Shown one piece after another: positions 1 to 8,391 of a stretch of 64,000 nt of DNA. Positions within the stretch are counted from its first letter, which is position 1. Each line of letters opens with the position of its first letter. The translations under genes and the position numbers were made by a program. The notes below the pieces were generated by a model that was not told where the DNA came from, did not search any database, and was given only the letters and a program-made list of their open reading frames with translations. Source of the DNA: JAWRCU01 sp033542235 (GTDB lineage Bacteria; Pseudomonadota; Alphaproteobacteria; Rhizobiales; Rhizobiaceae); NCBI RefSeq assembly GCF_033542235.1, contig NZ_JAWRCU010000016.1, forward strand, positions 60,700 to 124,699, given 5' to 3'.

Positions 1-245
1 ACCTGCCCGTCCTGCCTGGCAAGCCAGAACAGGTCGCCGTGCTTGATCGTCACGGCATCGGCGATACTGCCGACGATGGCCGGCTGGCCGGCGAGCACCC
101 GCTGCTTGCGTTCGTGCTGCGCGTGCGGTGTTTGCCGGGCGTGCCGCTGCGCCTGCGCAGATCCCTCGTCCGGCGCCGCGGACGCTGTGCCACGGCGTCC
201 CTTGTTTTGTTCGTCTTCACTTCTGTTTTGCTGCGACTTGGGCAC
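1..245 (-). CDS. N-terminal part of a probable amylo-alpha-1,6-glucosidase-like protein (partial)
   Basis: The gene starts with GTG at 245 and runs off the left edge, leaving 81 codons. GGAG at 252-255 (reverse strand) sits 6 bases before the GTG; an ATG at 250 in another frame is only 1 base from it and opens a shorter, Arg/Ser-rich frame. The first 50 residues are polar, Gln/Arg/His-rich and probably disordered. They are followed by VLAGQPAIVGSIADAVTIKH and GDLFWLARQDGQ, which resembles the beginning of the bacterial glycogen debranching enzyme (amylo-alpha-1,6-glucosidase) N-terminal domain from memory. The catalytic part is outside the window, so the function is inference. Confidence 0.45.
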   Translation of the reverse strand, partial: MPKSQQNRSEDEQNKGRRGTASAAPDEGSAQAQRHARQTPHAQHERKQRVLAGQPAIVGSIADAVTIKHGDLFWLARQDGQ

Positions 246-584
246 GCCATGCTCCTTTCATGATCCGACCGGCCGTCGGGCTAGTGCCGGGGGCGGTCTA
301 CTTCTTCCCGCAGAAAGGCCGTGGCGCTTCACAGCTGGCGCGAGCGGAAAACGCAGTCTGCGCCTGCAAAACGCCCAATCCGTTTTGACAACGCGGGGCG
401 GTCTTTAGCGGTTCATCGGCGCGCCAGGAGCGAGTTGGAGAAAGGGGAAGCGCCCGAGGACAGATCACTTTTTCCCGCGGAAAGGCACAGGGGCTACACT
501 GCGACGACCGCGCAGTGGATTCGCCGCCCGGCGGTGAGTATGCAGCATATTCCGTCGAGCCGGCTCGCGCGAATAGGAGAGTAA
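246..584. other. Intergenic region between the partial minus-strand gene and purU
   Basis: I see no convincing gene here. A small hairpin lies at 497-517 (CACTGCG, 7-base loop, CGCAGTG), followed by a GC-rich short inverted repeat near 522-535. Both are in the purU leader and could be a weak regulatory structure. No recognisable riboswitch was identified. Confidence 0.4.
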
Positions 585-1442
585 ATGCCCTGGTCCAGCT
601 ACATTCTGACATTGTCCTGTTCCGATCGCCCGGGAATCGTCGCGGCGGTCACGACCGAACTCGCCGCACTCGGCGCGAACATCGCCGAGTCGAACCAGTT
701 CTGGGACAAAGAGCCCAATCGCTTCTTCATGCGCATCGCCTTCCAGGCGCCCGAGGGTCTCGCCAAGGATCGCATCGAGCGCGCGTTGAAGCCTGCCATC
801 GAGCGCTTCGACATGAAGACCTCGCTGGTCGATCAGTCGCGCACCCCCAGAATGATCGTCATGGTCTCGAAGTTCGACCATGCGATGCTTCATCTTCTCT
901 ATCAGATCCGCGTCGGGTGGCTTCGCGCCGAGGTTGCCGCGATCGTCTCCAACCACGAGGACAGCCGCAGGACCGCCGAGCTCGAGGGCATCCCATTCCA
1001 TTATTGGCCGGTCACCAAGGCGAACAAGGCGGAGCAGGAGAAAAAACTTCTATCGCTAGCGCAGGAGAGCGAGGCCGATCTCGTCGTACTTGCCCGCTAC
1101 ATGCAGGTCCTGTCGAACCCGCTTTCGACCCGCCTGTTCGGCAAGGTCGTCAATATCCACCATTCCTTTCTACCGTCCTTCAAAGGCGCGAAACCCTATC
1201 ATCAGGCGCATGAGCGCGGCGTGAAGCTGATCGGCGCGACCGCACATTACGTGACGCCCGATCTCGATGAAGGACCGATCATCGAGCAGGAAACTGAACG
1301 CGTGACGCATGCCATGACGGCTGACGACTTCGTCGCTACCGGCCGCGACATCGAAAGCCGGGTCCTCGCCCGCGCGGTGAAGCTCCACCTTGAAAGCCGG
1401 GTCATGCTCAATGGCCACCGGACCGTTGTGTTCGCGGGGTAG
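585..1442 (+). CDS. purU: Formyltetrahydrofolate deformylase PurU
   Basis: PurU hydrolyses 10-formyl-tetrahydrofolate to formate and tetrahydrofolate in the cytoplasm, supplying formate for purine synthesis and balancing one-carbon pools. The 285-residue length is normal for the family. An N-terminal ACT regulatory domain covers about residues 6-85 (LSCSDRPGIVAAVT). The formyltransferase-type catalytic domain follows from about 90, with NIHHSFLPSFKG at 190-201 (catalytic Asn190 and His192 by family analogy) and the LDEGPIIEQ segment with Asp228. A GGAG-type ribosome site lies just before the ATG. It is monocistronic here, followed by a repeat-rich gap. Confidence 0.93.
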   Translation: MPWSSYILTLSCSDRPGIVAAVTTELAALGANIAESNQFWDKEPNRFFMRIAFQAPEGLAKDRIERALKPAIERFDMKTSLVDQSRTPRMIVMVSKFDHAMLHLLYQIRVGWLRAEVAAIVSNHEDSRRTAELEGIPFHYWPVTKANKAEQEKKLLSLAQESEADLVVLARYMQVLSNPLSTRLFGKVVNIHHSFLPSFKGAKPYHQAHERGVKLIGATAHYVTPDLDEGPIIEQETERVTHAMTADDFVATGRDIESRVLARAVKLHLESRVMLNGHRTVVFAG

Positions 1443-1568
1443 AGTACGATCCCGAACCTGGGGGCGAAAAAGCTGCGGAGTTTTCGGACAAGATCATGGC
1501 ATCGTGAATATAGATTCGAGTGACGTGGTCGTAGGCCGCCAGAGCCTTCTGGTTTTTGGTTGCCGCCG

Positions 1569-1734
1569 CCCCTCACCCTCACCCTCTCCCCGTGAAGGAC
1601 GGGGAGAGGGGGGCGTCAGCGTCGCGGTTAATCGCCACCCCAGTCCAAATGCCGTGCAGAGAGAAGGTGAGGCGCCAACGTCGGTGGCCCCCTCTCCCCG
1701 TTCTTCACGGGGAGAGGGTGAGGGCAGCGTCAAC
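1569..1734. repeat. Intergenic inverted-repeat element (CTCTCCCCG type)
   Basis: Two stem-loops of the form CCCTCTCCCCGT...ACGGGGAGAGGG lie at each end, and the outer arms CCCTCACCCTC and GAGGGTGAGGG are themselves inverted over about 165 bases. The same architecture recurs at 20325-20450 and, modified, at 44265-44444. It lies in the 520-base gap between purU and the GH51 gene. Such elements are dispersed intergenic repeats in Mesorhizobium-like genomes; no coding capacity is apparent. Confidence 0.8.
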
Positions 1735-1884
1735 CTGACACACGAGTGCTGCAAGGCACACTCATCAGCTCAGCGCAGGATATTCGAGTTGTCGAATTCG
1801 ACACAGCAGTGTCTGCAGCCACAAGCCTGCCTCATCGATGAATGGGCCCCATCTGATTTTCCCGCAGCCGCCTCCAAGTTGCGA

Positions 1885-1941
1885 TTGACACTCGTCACCG
1901 CTGATGTTCATATCATCGGGTACGTATCAAATTATACGATA
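1885..1941 (+). promoter_or_regulatory. Promoter with TATC-N9-GATA operator upstream of GH51 gene
   Basis: TTGACA at 1885-1890 is a consensus -35 box, and 17-20 bases further on are TCATAT/TATCAT sequences (1908-1916) that could be the -10. The operator TATCAAATTATACGATA lies at 1925-1941, where the transcription start would be. It shares TATC-N9-GATA with the sites at 3511-3527 and 7028-7044. Position over the start point suggests repression by the ArsR-type protein encoded at 7084-8016. This is the least symmetric of the three sites. Confidence 0.6.
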
Positions 1942-1962
1942 TAAATAGGGCAGGCGACGGAC

Positions 1963-3471
1963 ATGAAGGCGCGCGTAGCGATCCACCGGGATTTCAAAAT
2001 AGGAACCATCGACGATCGTATCTACAGCGCCTTTCTGGAGCATCTCGGCCGCGCCGTCTATGGCGGCATCTATGAACCCGGTCACGAGACCGCAGACGAG
2101 GACGGGTTCCGCGGCGACGTGCTGGAGCTCGTACGCGGCCTGAACGCGCCGCTGGTTCGCTATCCCGGCGGCAATTTCGTCTCCAACTATGACTGGCTGG
2201 ACGGGATCGGGCCGAAGGATCAGCGGCCCGTCCGGCTCGACTACGCCTGGAAGACGACCGAGACCAACGAGATCGGCACGGACGAGTTCATACGCTGGTG
2301 CCGCAAGGCGGGCACCGAACCCATGCTGGCTGTCAATCTCGGCTCCAAGGGGTTCACCGAGGCGCTCGCCATGCTCGAATACTGCAACCATCCGGGTGGC
2401 AGTTATTGGAGCGATCTGCGCAAGAAGAACGGCTCTGCCGAGCCGCACAATGTGCGCATCTGGTGCCTCGGCAACGAGATGGACGGCCCTTGGCAGATGA
2501 ACCACCGCACGCCACATGAATATGGCCGGGTCGCCAACGAGGTCGGCCGTGCCATGAAGGTCTTCGACCCGACCCTCGAGCTCATCGCCTGCGGCTCTTC
2601 CAACCACAACATGCCCACCTATCCCGCATGGGAGGCCGGGGTCCTTGAGCTGGCTTACGAGAATGTCGACTATATCTCCCTGCACCAGTATTGGGACAAT
2701 TGGGATGACGACTACCTGAACTTCATGGCCAAATCCGTCCCGGTTGATCGCTACATCCAGACGATCGGCGGCGTGATCGATTATGTGAAGGCGAAGCGAC
2801 GCTCGAAGCACGACGTCTACATCTCCTTCGACGAGTGGAATGTCTGGTACCACTCTCGCAAGAGGGGGGGCAGTGACGGCGATGGGGTCAATTGGGCCAA
2901 GGCGCCGAGCCTTTTGGAGGACGTCTACAATTTCGAGGACATCCTGCTTGTCGGCTGCGCGCTCAACACCTTCATCCGCCGCTCGGACCGCGTGCGGATC
3001 GCCTGCATCGCGCAGCTCGTGAACGTGATTGCGCCGATCATGACGGAGACCGGCGGGCCGGCCTGGAAGCAGACGATCTACTATCCTTATTACTACGCCT
3101 CGCTCTATGGCCGTGGCGATGCTTTGAACGTGGCCGTGGACGTGCCGACCTACGACGCCAAGGTGGCGGATGATGTTCCCTATCTCGACATCGCTGCTGT
3201 GCGCAGCCCGGACGGCGGGACCGTGGCCTTCTTCATGGTCAATCGTCACCCGGACGAGGCCATGGAAATCGACATAGAGATGGCCGGCTTCGCGCCGAAA
3301 GGGATGGCGGAGCATGTGGTCATCGCCCATCCCGACCTCAAGGCCACGAATACGGCCGCCCAGCCGGGCCGCGTCTCGCCTCGCAACGGTGAGGGGATTT
3401 CAGTCACCGACGGTCGGGTGAGGGGGAGCCTGCCACCAAGGTCCTATCACCTGGTGCGCGTGAGCGTCTGA
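1963..3471 (+). CDS. abfA: Alpha-L-arabinofuranosidase, glycoside hydrolase family 51
   Basis: This enzyme removes terminal alpha-L-arabinofuranosyl residues from arabinan or arabinoxylan fragments, by a retaining mechanism in GH51. The 502-residue length fits bacterial family members. The (beta/alpha)8 barrel contains VRYPGGNFVSNYDW (66-78), the acid/base Glu172 in WCLGNEMDGPW, and the nucleophile Glu291 in ISFDEWNVWY. A beta-sandwich domain follows from about residue 380. No signal peptide is visible, so it probably acts in the cytoplasm on imported oligosaccharides. It is the first gene of a module with the transporter at 3807-6972 and the regulator at 7084, all three preceded by the same operator motif. 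Confidence 0.92.
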   Translation: MKARVAIHRDFKIGTIDDRIYSAFLEHLGRAVYGGIYEPGHETADEDGFRGDVLELVRGLNAPLVRYPGGNFVSNYDWLDGIGPKDQRPVRLDYAWKTTETNEIGTDEFIRWCRKAGTEPMLAVNLGSKGFTEALAMLEYCNHPGGSYWSDLRKKNGSAEPHNVRIWCLGNEMDGPWQMNHRTPHEYGRVANEVGRAMKVFDPTLELIACGSSNHNMPTYPAWEAGVLELAYENVDYISLHQYWDNWDDDYLNFMAKSVPVDRYIQTIGGVIDYVKAKRRSKHDVYISFDEWNVWYHSRKRGGSDGDGVNWAKAPSLLEDVYNFEDILLVGCALNTFIRRSDRVRIACIAQLVNVIAPIMTETGGPAWKQTIYYPYYYASLYGRGDALNVAVDVPTYDAKVADDVPYLDIAAVRSPDGGTVAFFMVNRHPDEAMEIDIEMAGFAPKGMAEHVVIAHPDLKATNTAAQPGRVSPRNGEGISVTDGRVRGSLPPRSYHLVRVSV

Positions 3472-3510
3472 GGTCTGCAGATAAGAAGGTGGCCAGCCAG
3501 CTCACTGGAA

Positions 3511-3527
3511 TATCATGAACTATGATA
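3511..3527. promoter_or_regulatory. Operator TATC-N9-GATA upstream of the arabinoside transporter
   Basis: TATCATGAACTATGATA is a perfect inverted repeat with 6-base arms (TATCAT/ATGATA) and a 5-base spacer. It is nearly the same as TATCAGAAACTCTGATA at 7028-7044. It lies 40 bases after the GH51 stop and about 280 bases before the binding-protein start. The rest of the 3472-3806 gap has no clear gene, though a short GTG-started frame (3652-3746) with a fair ribosome site could be a leader peptide. Confidence 0.65.
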
Positions 3528-3806
3528 CATACCAGAAGCTTGGTTGACCCGCCTGTAAGGCAAAGATATCGTCAGGGTACTGGGAAGCGGATCGTACATG
3601 GCACACAAGCGCGGATCGGCATCCGCGTTTGCGACGAGGGAGGAACGGACGTGAGACGTGTCCGGACAACCGGCTCTCTCGCCGATCTTCATGAAAGGAT
3701 CATGGGCACGGCAAGCTGGATTGGTCGCTACTGCCGCGTCGGTTGAGGAGTTCGAGCGCTACGGCAAGTTCTCGAAGGAAGCGGAAGACAACCGAAAGGG
3801 AGGATC

Positions 3807-5093
3807 ATGATGAGGACTATTCTGACGAGGGCGCTCGCCACGGCGGCGCTGATCGCGTTGGCCACCACCGCGCAAGCCAAGGAGACGGTAGTGTGGTGGG
3901 ATTTCCTGAGCGGCGGCGACGGCGTGCGCATGAAGTCGCTGATCGATCAGTTCAACAAGGAACATGCGGACTCGATCGAGATCCAGGCGACGACCCTCGA
4001 ATGGGGCGTGCCGTTCTACACGAAGGTCCAGACCTCGGCGGCCGTCGGCGAGGGACCGGACGTCATGACCTACCACCTGTCGCGCCTGCCGCTCGGGGTC
4101 AGCACCGGCACGCTCCGTGAAATCACGCCCGACGAGCTGAAGGCGGCGGGTTTCTCGGCCGACAATTACGCGCCAGCCAACTGGAAGGCGGCTCAGGTGG
4201 ACGGCAAGCAATACGCTATCCCCTTCGACATCCATTCGATCGTTCTCTATTATAATAAGGACAAGCTCAAGGCGGCCGGCCTGCTGGGCGACGACGGCCT
4301 GCCGAAGGGCCTCGACGGCGTCGACAACTTCCACGCAGCTCTCGAGAAGTTGAAGGAGGGCGGCTCGGAATATGGCGTTTCCATCCACAGCGCCGCAAGC
4401 GACTCGGCGTGGCGCATCTTCTACTCGCTGTTCAGTCAGCAGGGCGGCAAGTTCCTTTCTGACGACGGAAAGTTTCTCGAAGGCGATAACCTCGACAAGG
4501 CGGTCAAGGCCACGAGCGTCATGGCGAAGTGGGTCGCCGACGGGCTCGCGCCCAAGTCGACTGACTATCCGGCCTCGATCGCGCTCTTCACGTCGGGCAA
4601 GGCTGCCATGCATATCAACGGCGTCTGGGAGGTGCCGACCTTCACCGATCTTGCCAAGCAGAACAAGCTCGGCTTCGAGTGGGGCGCGATCCAGCTGCCG
4701 ACCTTCTTCGACCAGCCGGCGACCTGGGCCGACTCGCATTCCTTCGCGATCCCGAACCGCAAAGGCAAGGAGATCTCGCCTGAGAAGTTTAAGGCTGTAC
4801 TCGAAACCGTGAAATGGATGAACGAGCATTCGCTCTTCTGGGCGACCGCAGGACACATCCCTGCCTACCTCCCGGTCACGTCGAGCGACGATTTCAAGAA
4901 GATGGAGCCGAACGCCACCTATTCGACGCTCGCCAAAACGGCAGTGTTCGACCCGAGCTCCAAGCTCGCTGGCGTGGCCTCGCCGGTCTATGACGCGGCC
5001 GGAAACTACATGATGCCGGCGATCAACGGCGAGCTCGATCCCCAAGGGGCGATGGAGCAGATGCGCGACGATCTGAACGGTCAGACCGAGTGA
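3807..5093 (+). CDS. Sugar ABC transporter substrate-binding protein (family 1, MalE-like)
   Basis: This is the periplasmic receptor of a CUT1-type importer. The signal peptide spans residues 1-24 with cleavage after AQA, leaving KETVVWWDFLSGGDG. The body has the family 1 fold cues VQTSAAVGEGPDVMTYHLS and YAIPFDIHSIVLYYNKDKL. Length is 428 residues. AAAGGGAGG precedes the first of two adjacent ATGs. By context it binds arabinose-containing oligosaccharides, which is inference. The two permeases follow after a hairpin-containing gap, and no ATPase gene accompanies them. Confidence 0.9.
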   Translation: MMRTILTRALATAALIALATTAQAKETVVWWDFLSGGDGVRMKSLIDQFNKEHADSIEIQATTLEWGVPFYTKVQTSAAVGEGPDVMTYHLSRLPLGVSTGTLREITPDELKAAGFSADNYAPANWKAAQVDGKQYAIPFDIHSIVLYYNKDKLKAAGLLGDDGLPKGLDGVDNFHAALEKLKEGGSEYGVSIHSAASDSAWRIFYSLFSQQGGKFLSDDGKFLEGDNLDKAVKATSVMAKWVADGLAPKSTDYPASIALFTSGKAAMHINGVWEVPTFTDLAKQNKLGFEWGAIQLPTFFDQPATWADSHSFAIPNRKGKEISPEKFKAVLETVKWMNEHSLFWATAGHIPAYLPVTSSDDFKKMEPNATYSTLAKTAVFDPSSKLAGVASPVYDAAGNYMMPAINGELDPQGAMEQMRDDLNGQTE

Positions 5094-5104
5094 GTTCCGG
5101 GGAA

Positions 5105-5163
5105 GCCCGCCGGCGACTGCGGTTGTCGGCGGGCGACCTCTAGAGCCGTGGCGCTCTAGAGGT
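5105..5163 (+). terminator. Two intercistronic hairpins after the binding-protein gene
   Basis: The first stem is GCCCGCCG (5105-5112) with CGGCGGGC (5127-5134). The second is a perfect 11-base stem, ACCTCTAGAGC (5136-5146) with GCTCTAGAGGT (5153-5163), and a 6-base loop. No T-run follows, so they more likely protect the upstream message or attenuate permease expression than end transcription fully. Comparable hairpins follow two other binding-protein genes at 14083 and 22762. Confidence 0.7.
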
Positions 5164-5194
5164 TGGATTGTATCGAGCAGGAGACCCCGGTCCG

Positions 5195-6079
5195 ATGCTA
5201 GCAAGCACCAGACGCAGCGAGCGGCGCAGCGCTTACATCCTGATTGCGCCCTATCTGGTCATCTTTGTCGTGCTTTTCATCTATCCGACCGTGAAGATGC
5301 TGGAGCTCTCCTTCACCAACGCTCCGCTGATCGGCGCCGGGGATTGGGTCTCCTTCAAGAATTATCTCAAGCTTTTCAGCGACCGCGCGTTCAATACGGC
5401 CGTCTGGAACACGGGCTATTTCGTCGTGCTCACCGTAGTGCCGAACGTGGCGATTGGCCTGGTGATCGCGCTCATGGTGAGCCGGCTCAAGGGATGGACG
5501 CAAAGCATCATCCTCGCCGCTTTCTTCCTCCCCTATATTCTGCCTGTTTCGGTGGTCTTCCTGATGTGGCGATGGATTTTCGACCTTCAGTTCGGGATCG
5601 CGCAATACGTCATCGAATTCTTCTACGGCGAGCGGGTCGCGGTCTTCCGAAGCATCCCGTGGTTCCTGCCGATGGTCGCGCTGATCACGATCTGGTGGAC
5701 CAACGGCTTCAACGTTTTGCTCTTCATCGCCGGGTTGAAGAACATCTCCCCGGAAATCTATGACGCTGCCGCGATCGATGGCGCCAATCGCTGGCAGCTG
5801 TTCTGGAAGATCACCTGGCCGCTGATATGGCCGGTTACCGCACTCGTGCTGACGATCCAGCTCATCCTGCAGCTCAAGATATTCGACCAGGTCTATCTGT
5901 TCTCGACCGGCGGTCGCGCCGACCCGACGATGGTGCTGGTGCAGCTGATCTACCGCGAGGCGTTCCAGCGCAACCACGGCGGCTATGGCGCGACGATAGC
6001 CACCGCGCTGTTCGTGCTGATCGCCGCCCTATCGGTTTTGCAATACCAGGTGCTACGCGCAAGGGGCGCGGAACGATGA
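5195..6079 (+). CDS. Sugar ABC transporter permease (MalF/UgpA-like)
   Basis: This inner-membrane permease of the CUT1 importer has about six hydrophobic segments (for example YILIAPYLVIFVVLFIYPTV and LAAFFLPYILPVSVVFLMW) and the EAA loop YDAAAIDGANRWQLFWKITWPL that docks the ATPase. I chose the ATG at 5195 (294 residues) over an upstream TTG at 5168, because AGGAG at 5179-5183 serves it and the protein then starts like its relatives (MLASTRRSERRSAYIL). Its stop overlaps the next start as ATGA. Confidence 0.9.
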   Translation: MLASTRRSERRSAYILIAPYLVIFVVLFIYPTVKMLELSFTNAPLIGAGDWVSFKNYLKLFSDRAFNTAVWNTGYFVVLTVVPNVAIGLVIALMVSRLKGWTQSIILAAFFLPYILPVSVVFLMWRWIFDLQFGIAQYVIEFFYGERVAVFRSIPWFLPMVALITIWWTNGFNVLLFIAGLKNISPEIYDAAAIDGANRWQLFWKITWPLIWPVTALVLTIQLILQLKIFDQVYLFSTGGRADPTMVLVQLIYREAFQRNHGGYGATIATALFVLIAALSVLQYQVLRARGAER

Positions 6080-6972
6080 GCGTCGAAGCCGGCCGGATAG
6101 AATTCCCCACCGTCGCAGTCGGCGCCGAAAGCCCGCGCGGCAAGCTGCGGGCCTTCGATATCGTTGGGCTGATCCTGACCCTGGCGACGCTAGCGTTCGC
6201 CATCATCTGGGCCTTCCCGCTCTACTGGGCCATAGTGACCACGCTCAAGCCCGAATATGAGGTCGTCGAGCCCGGCATACGCTTGTGGCCAGCGACCTTC
6301 ACACTCGAGGCCTATACCTATGTCCTCCTGAACACCAAGATCGGGCTTTGGTACCTGAATTCGCTGGTGACCTCAGGGGCGGTCACCGTGATCGTCATCT
6401 TCATGGCAGCCGCCTGCGGCTATGCGATATCGCAGCTTCGTTTCCCCGGCCGCCGCCTGCTCTTTTTGTCGATCATGGCGAGCTTCATGGTGCCCATCCA
6501 GGCGTTGATGATCACGCATTTCGTGCTGATGTCGAATTTCGGCCTGCTGAACACCTGGCTCGGGGTCATCCTTCCCCAGCTCATCGTTCCGGTCGTCGTG
6601 CTCGTCTACAAACAGTTTTTCGATTCCATCCCGCGCGACTTTCGCGAGGCGGCGATCATGGACGGCGCCAACGAGTTTCAGCTTCTCTTCAAGATCTACC
6701 TGCCGATGAACTGGGGGGTCACCACGGCCCTTGCCATCATCACCTTCATCGGCGCGTGGAATGCCTTCCTGTGGCCGTTCCTCGCCCAGAACTCGGAAGA
6801 GATGATGAACATCACGGTGGGCATCACGCAGGTGCATTCCGCCTTCGGCGTCCAATATGCGCGCGAGCTCGCAGGTGCCGTGCTTGCAGGACTGCCAGTT
6901 GCACTCGCCTATTTGATCTTCCAGCGTCGGGTGACCCAGGCGATCACGCTGTCGGCCGGCATCAAGGGGTGA
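6076..6972 (+). CDS. Sugar ABC transporter permease (MalG/AraQ-like)
   Basis: This is the second CUT1 permease, 298 residues, starting at the ATG that overlaps the upstream stop. It has a short cytoplasmic N-terminus, six predicted membrane segments and the EAA loop REAAIMDGANEFQLLFKIYLP. With the gene before it, it forms the translocation pore for the 3807 binding protein. No ATP-binding gene lies between here and the regulator at 7084, so an ATPase must be supplied from elsewhere, plausibly the MalK-type protein at 24717. Confidence 0.9.
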   Translation: MSVEAGRIEFPTVAVGAESPRGKLRAFDIVGLILTLATLAFAIIWAFPLYWAIVTTLKPEYEVVEPGIRLWPATFTLEAYTYVLLNTKIGLWYLNSLVTSGAVTVIVIFMAAACGYAISQLRFPGRRLLFLSIMASFMVPIQALMITHFVLMSNFGLLNTWLGVILPQLIVPVVVLVYKQFFDSIPRDFREAAIMDGANEFQLLFKIYLPMNWGVTTALAIITFIGAWNAFLWPFLAQNSEEMMNITVGITQVHSAFGVQYARELAGAVLAGLPVALAYLIFQRRVTQAITLSAGIKG

Positions 6973-7027
6973 CGGCCTTGTATTGCCCAGTCCGGAAATG
7001 GAGGCCTGCGGCAGCATGTAGTTGGAC

Positions 7028-7044
7028 TATCAGAAACTCTGATA
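7028..7044. promoter_or_regulatory. Operator TATC-N9-GATA upstream of the ArsR-type regulator
   Basis: TATCAGAAACTCTGATA is a perfect inverted repeat (TATCAG/CTGATA, 5-base spacer), 40 bases before the regulator start. TTGGAC at 7022-7027 and TATAAA at 7043-7048 could be -35 and -10 boxes on either side of it, although their 15-base spacing is short. The position predicts autoregulation. Confidence 0.65.
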
Positions 7045-7083
7045 TAAACACGCAGCCTTTGCTGGCTAAGGTCGCCGCCTTCC

Positions 7084-8016
7084 ATGAAGCCCAATTTCCT
7101 GACCATCGATCCCGAGGATGACATCGAGGTCCTCAAGGGACTGGCGTCGCCGATCCGCATCCGCATCTTGAAGCTCCTGCGAAGCGCGGGCCCCCTCAAC
7201 GTCAACGACATCAGCCGCCGGCTGGAGCTGCCGCAATCGACGGTCGCCATCAATGTGCAGATGCTCGAGGACGCCGGCCTGATCGTGACCGAGGCCGTCA
7301 AGGCCAGGAAAGGCCACCAGAAGATCTGCACCGCCCGCTTCGACGAGATCATCGTGCGGTTCGAGGCGGAGGAGGGACTTCAGCGCGACGCCAATATCGT
7401 CGAAGTGGCGATGCCGCTCGGCCTGTTCACCTCCGTCGAGGTCAGCCCACCTTGCGGTCTCTGCTCGGCGGATGGCGTGATCGGCATGCTGGACGTACCG
7501 GATTCCTTCCTTGATCCGGCACGAGTGCAGGCTGCGCTGATCTGGTTCGGGATGGGCAGCGTCGAGTACAAGTTTCCGAACAACGCCAAGCTGCTCAATG
7601 CCGGGGTGGAGTCGATCGAGTTCTCGATGGAGCTTTCGTCGGAGGTTCCCGGAACAAACATGGATTGGCCGTCCGACCTTACGCTCTGGGTCAACGACGT
7701 CGCCGTCGGCACCTGGACGTCGCCTGGCGACTATGGCGACAAGCGCGGGGTCTATACGCCGAGCTGGTGGAAGTTGGCGGGTTCGCAATATGGCAAGCTC
7801 AAGACCTGGCGCATCGGCCAGTCGGGATCCTTCATCGACGGCGTCCGCATCTCGGACGTCACCATGGACGATCTCGACATCACCAAACATCACTCGATCC
7901 GCATGCGGATCGGCATCGACGCTAAGGCCAAGCATCCCGGCGGCATCAATATATTCGGGCGCGGCTTCGGCAATTACGACCAGGATATCGTCATGCGTCT
8001 CGGATTGCGCCGTTGA
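7084..8016 (+). CDS. ArsR-type regulator fused to an unknown beta-rich C-terminal domain
   Basis: The 310-residue protein has an ArsR-like winged helix at about residues 12-90 (LASPIRIRILKLLRSAGPLN, then DISRRLELPQSTVAINVQML as recognition region). The remaining 200 residues are rich in Trp, Gly and aromatic strands (VEYKFPNNAKLL, MDWPSDLTLWVNDVAVGTW, HHSIRMRIGIDAK), like a carbohydrate-binding beta-sandwich. Ordinary ArsR proteins are near 100 residues and sense metals, but here the metal-ligand pattern is absent. I infer a sugar-sensing repressor of the arabinoside module, based on adjacency and the shared operators. The ATG lacks a strong ribosome site. Confidence 0.75.
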   Translation: MKPNFLTIDPEDDIEVLKGLASPIRIRILKLLRSAGPLNVNDISRRLELPQSTVAINVQMLEDAGLIVTEAVKARKGHQKICTARFDEIIVRFEAEEGLQRDANIVEVAMPLGLFTSVEVSPPCGLCSADGVIGMLDVPDSFLDPARVQAALIWFGMGSVEYKFPNNAKLLNAGVESIEFSMELSSEVPGTNMDWPSDLTLWVNDVAVGTWTSPGDYGDKRGVYTPSWWKLAGSQYGKLKTWRIGQSGSFIDGVRISDVTMDDLDITKHHSIRMRIGIDAKAKHPGGINIFGRGFGNYDQDIVMRLGLRR

Positions 8017-8120
8017 CTGCGGGGAGGGGCAAGAGCCAAGATTCCCGGACCGGTTAAGGAAGACGGGCGCGAGGTCGACGACTCCTGCCCGCAAGGGCAG
8101 GGCAATCGCATATGGAAAGC

Positions 8121-8280
8121 GCGACGCTGGTGCCCCCCTCCCCTGTGTGAGGAGGGATTCAGGGTCCGAGGCGCGCCAATCCAAGCCGGAAGTGCTGCGT
8201 CAGCTAACCCTGCAAGCTAATCGCGAGGCACCCCCACCCTGAATCCCTCCCCACAAGGGGGAGGGGGACACCCGCGTCGC
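8121..8280. repeat. Intergenic inverted-repeat element (CCCTCCCC type)
   Basis: Inverted arms GCGACGC/GCGTCGC enclose two stem-loops built on CCTCCC...GGAGGG and ACCCTGAATCCCTCC/GGAGGGATTCAGGGT. It fills most of the 375-base gap between the ArsR-type gene and the methyltransferase gene. It has the same design as the other intergenic elements here but a different core sequence. No gene is apparent in the gap. Confidence 0.7.
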
Positions 8281-8391
8281 GCCTCCTGATCTCAAGGCAA
8301 GAATTGAAACGTCTAGTGGCTGAGAGGTTGCTCGCGCCCCTTTGATTCCGAAATTCGCCTAGAGCCTGATATCCAGCCGTGCAGGGCCAGA

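Noticed and set aside
1927..3330. Long minus-strand frame opposite the GH51 gene
   Set aside because: Antisense shadow of a well-supported gene; no family features. Similar long shadows at 3759-5204, 17822-19228, 29304-30647 and 32297-33721 were rejected for the same reason.
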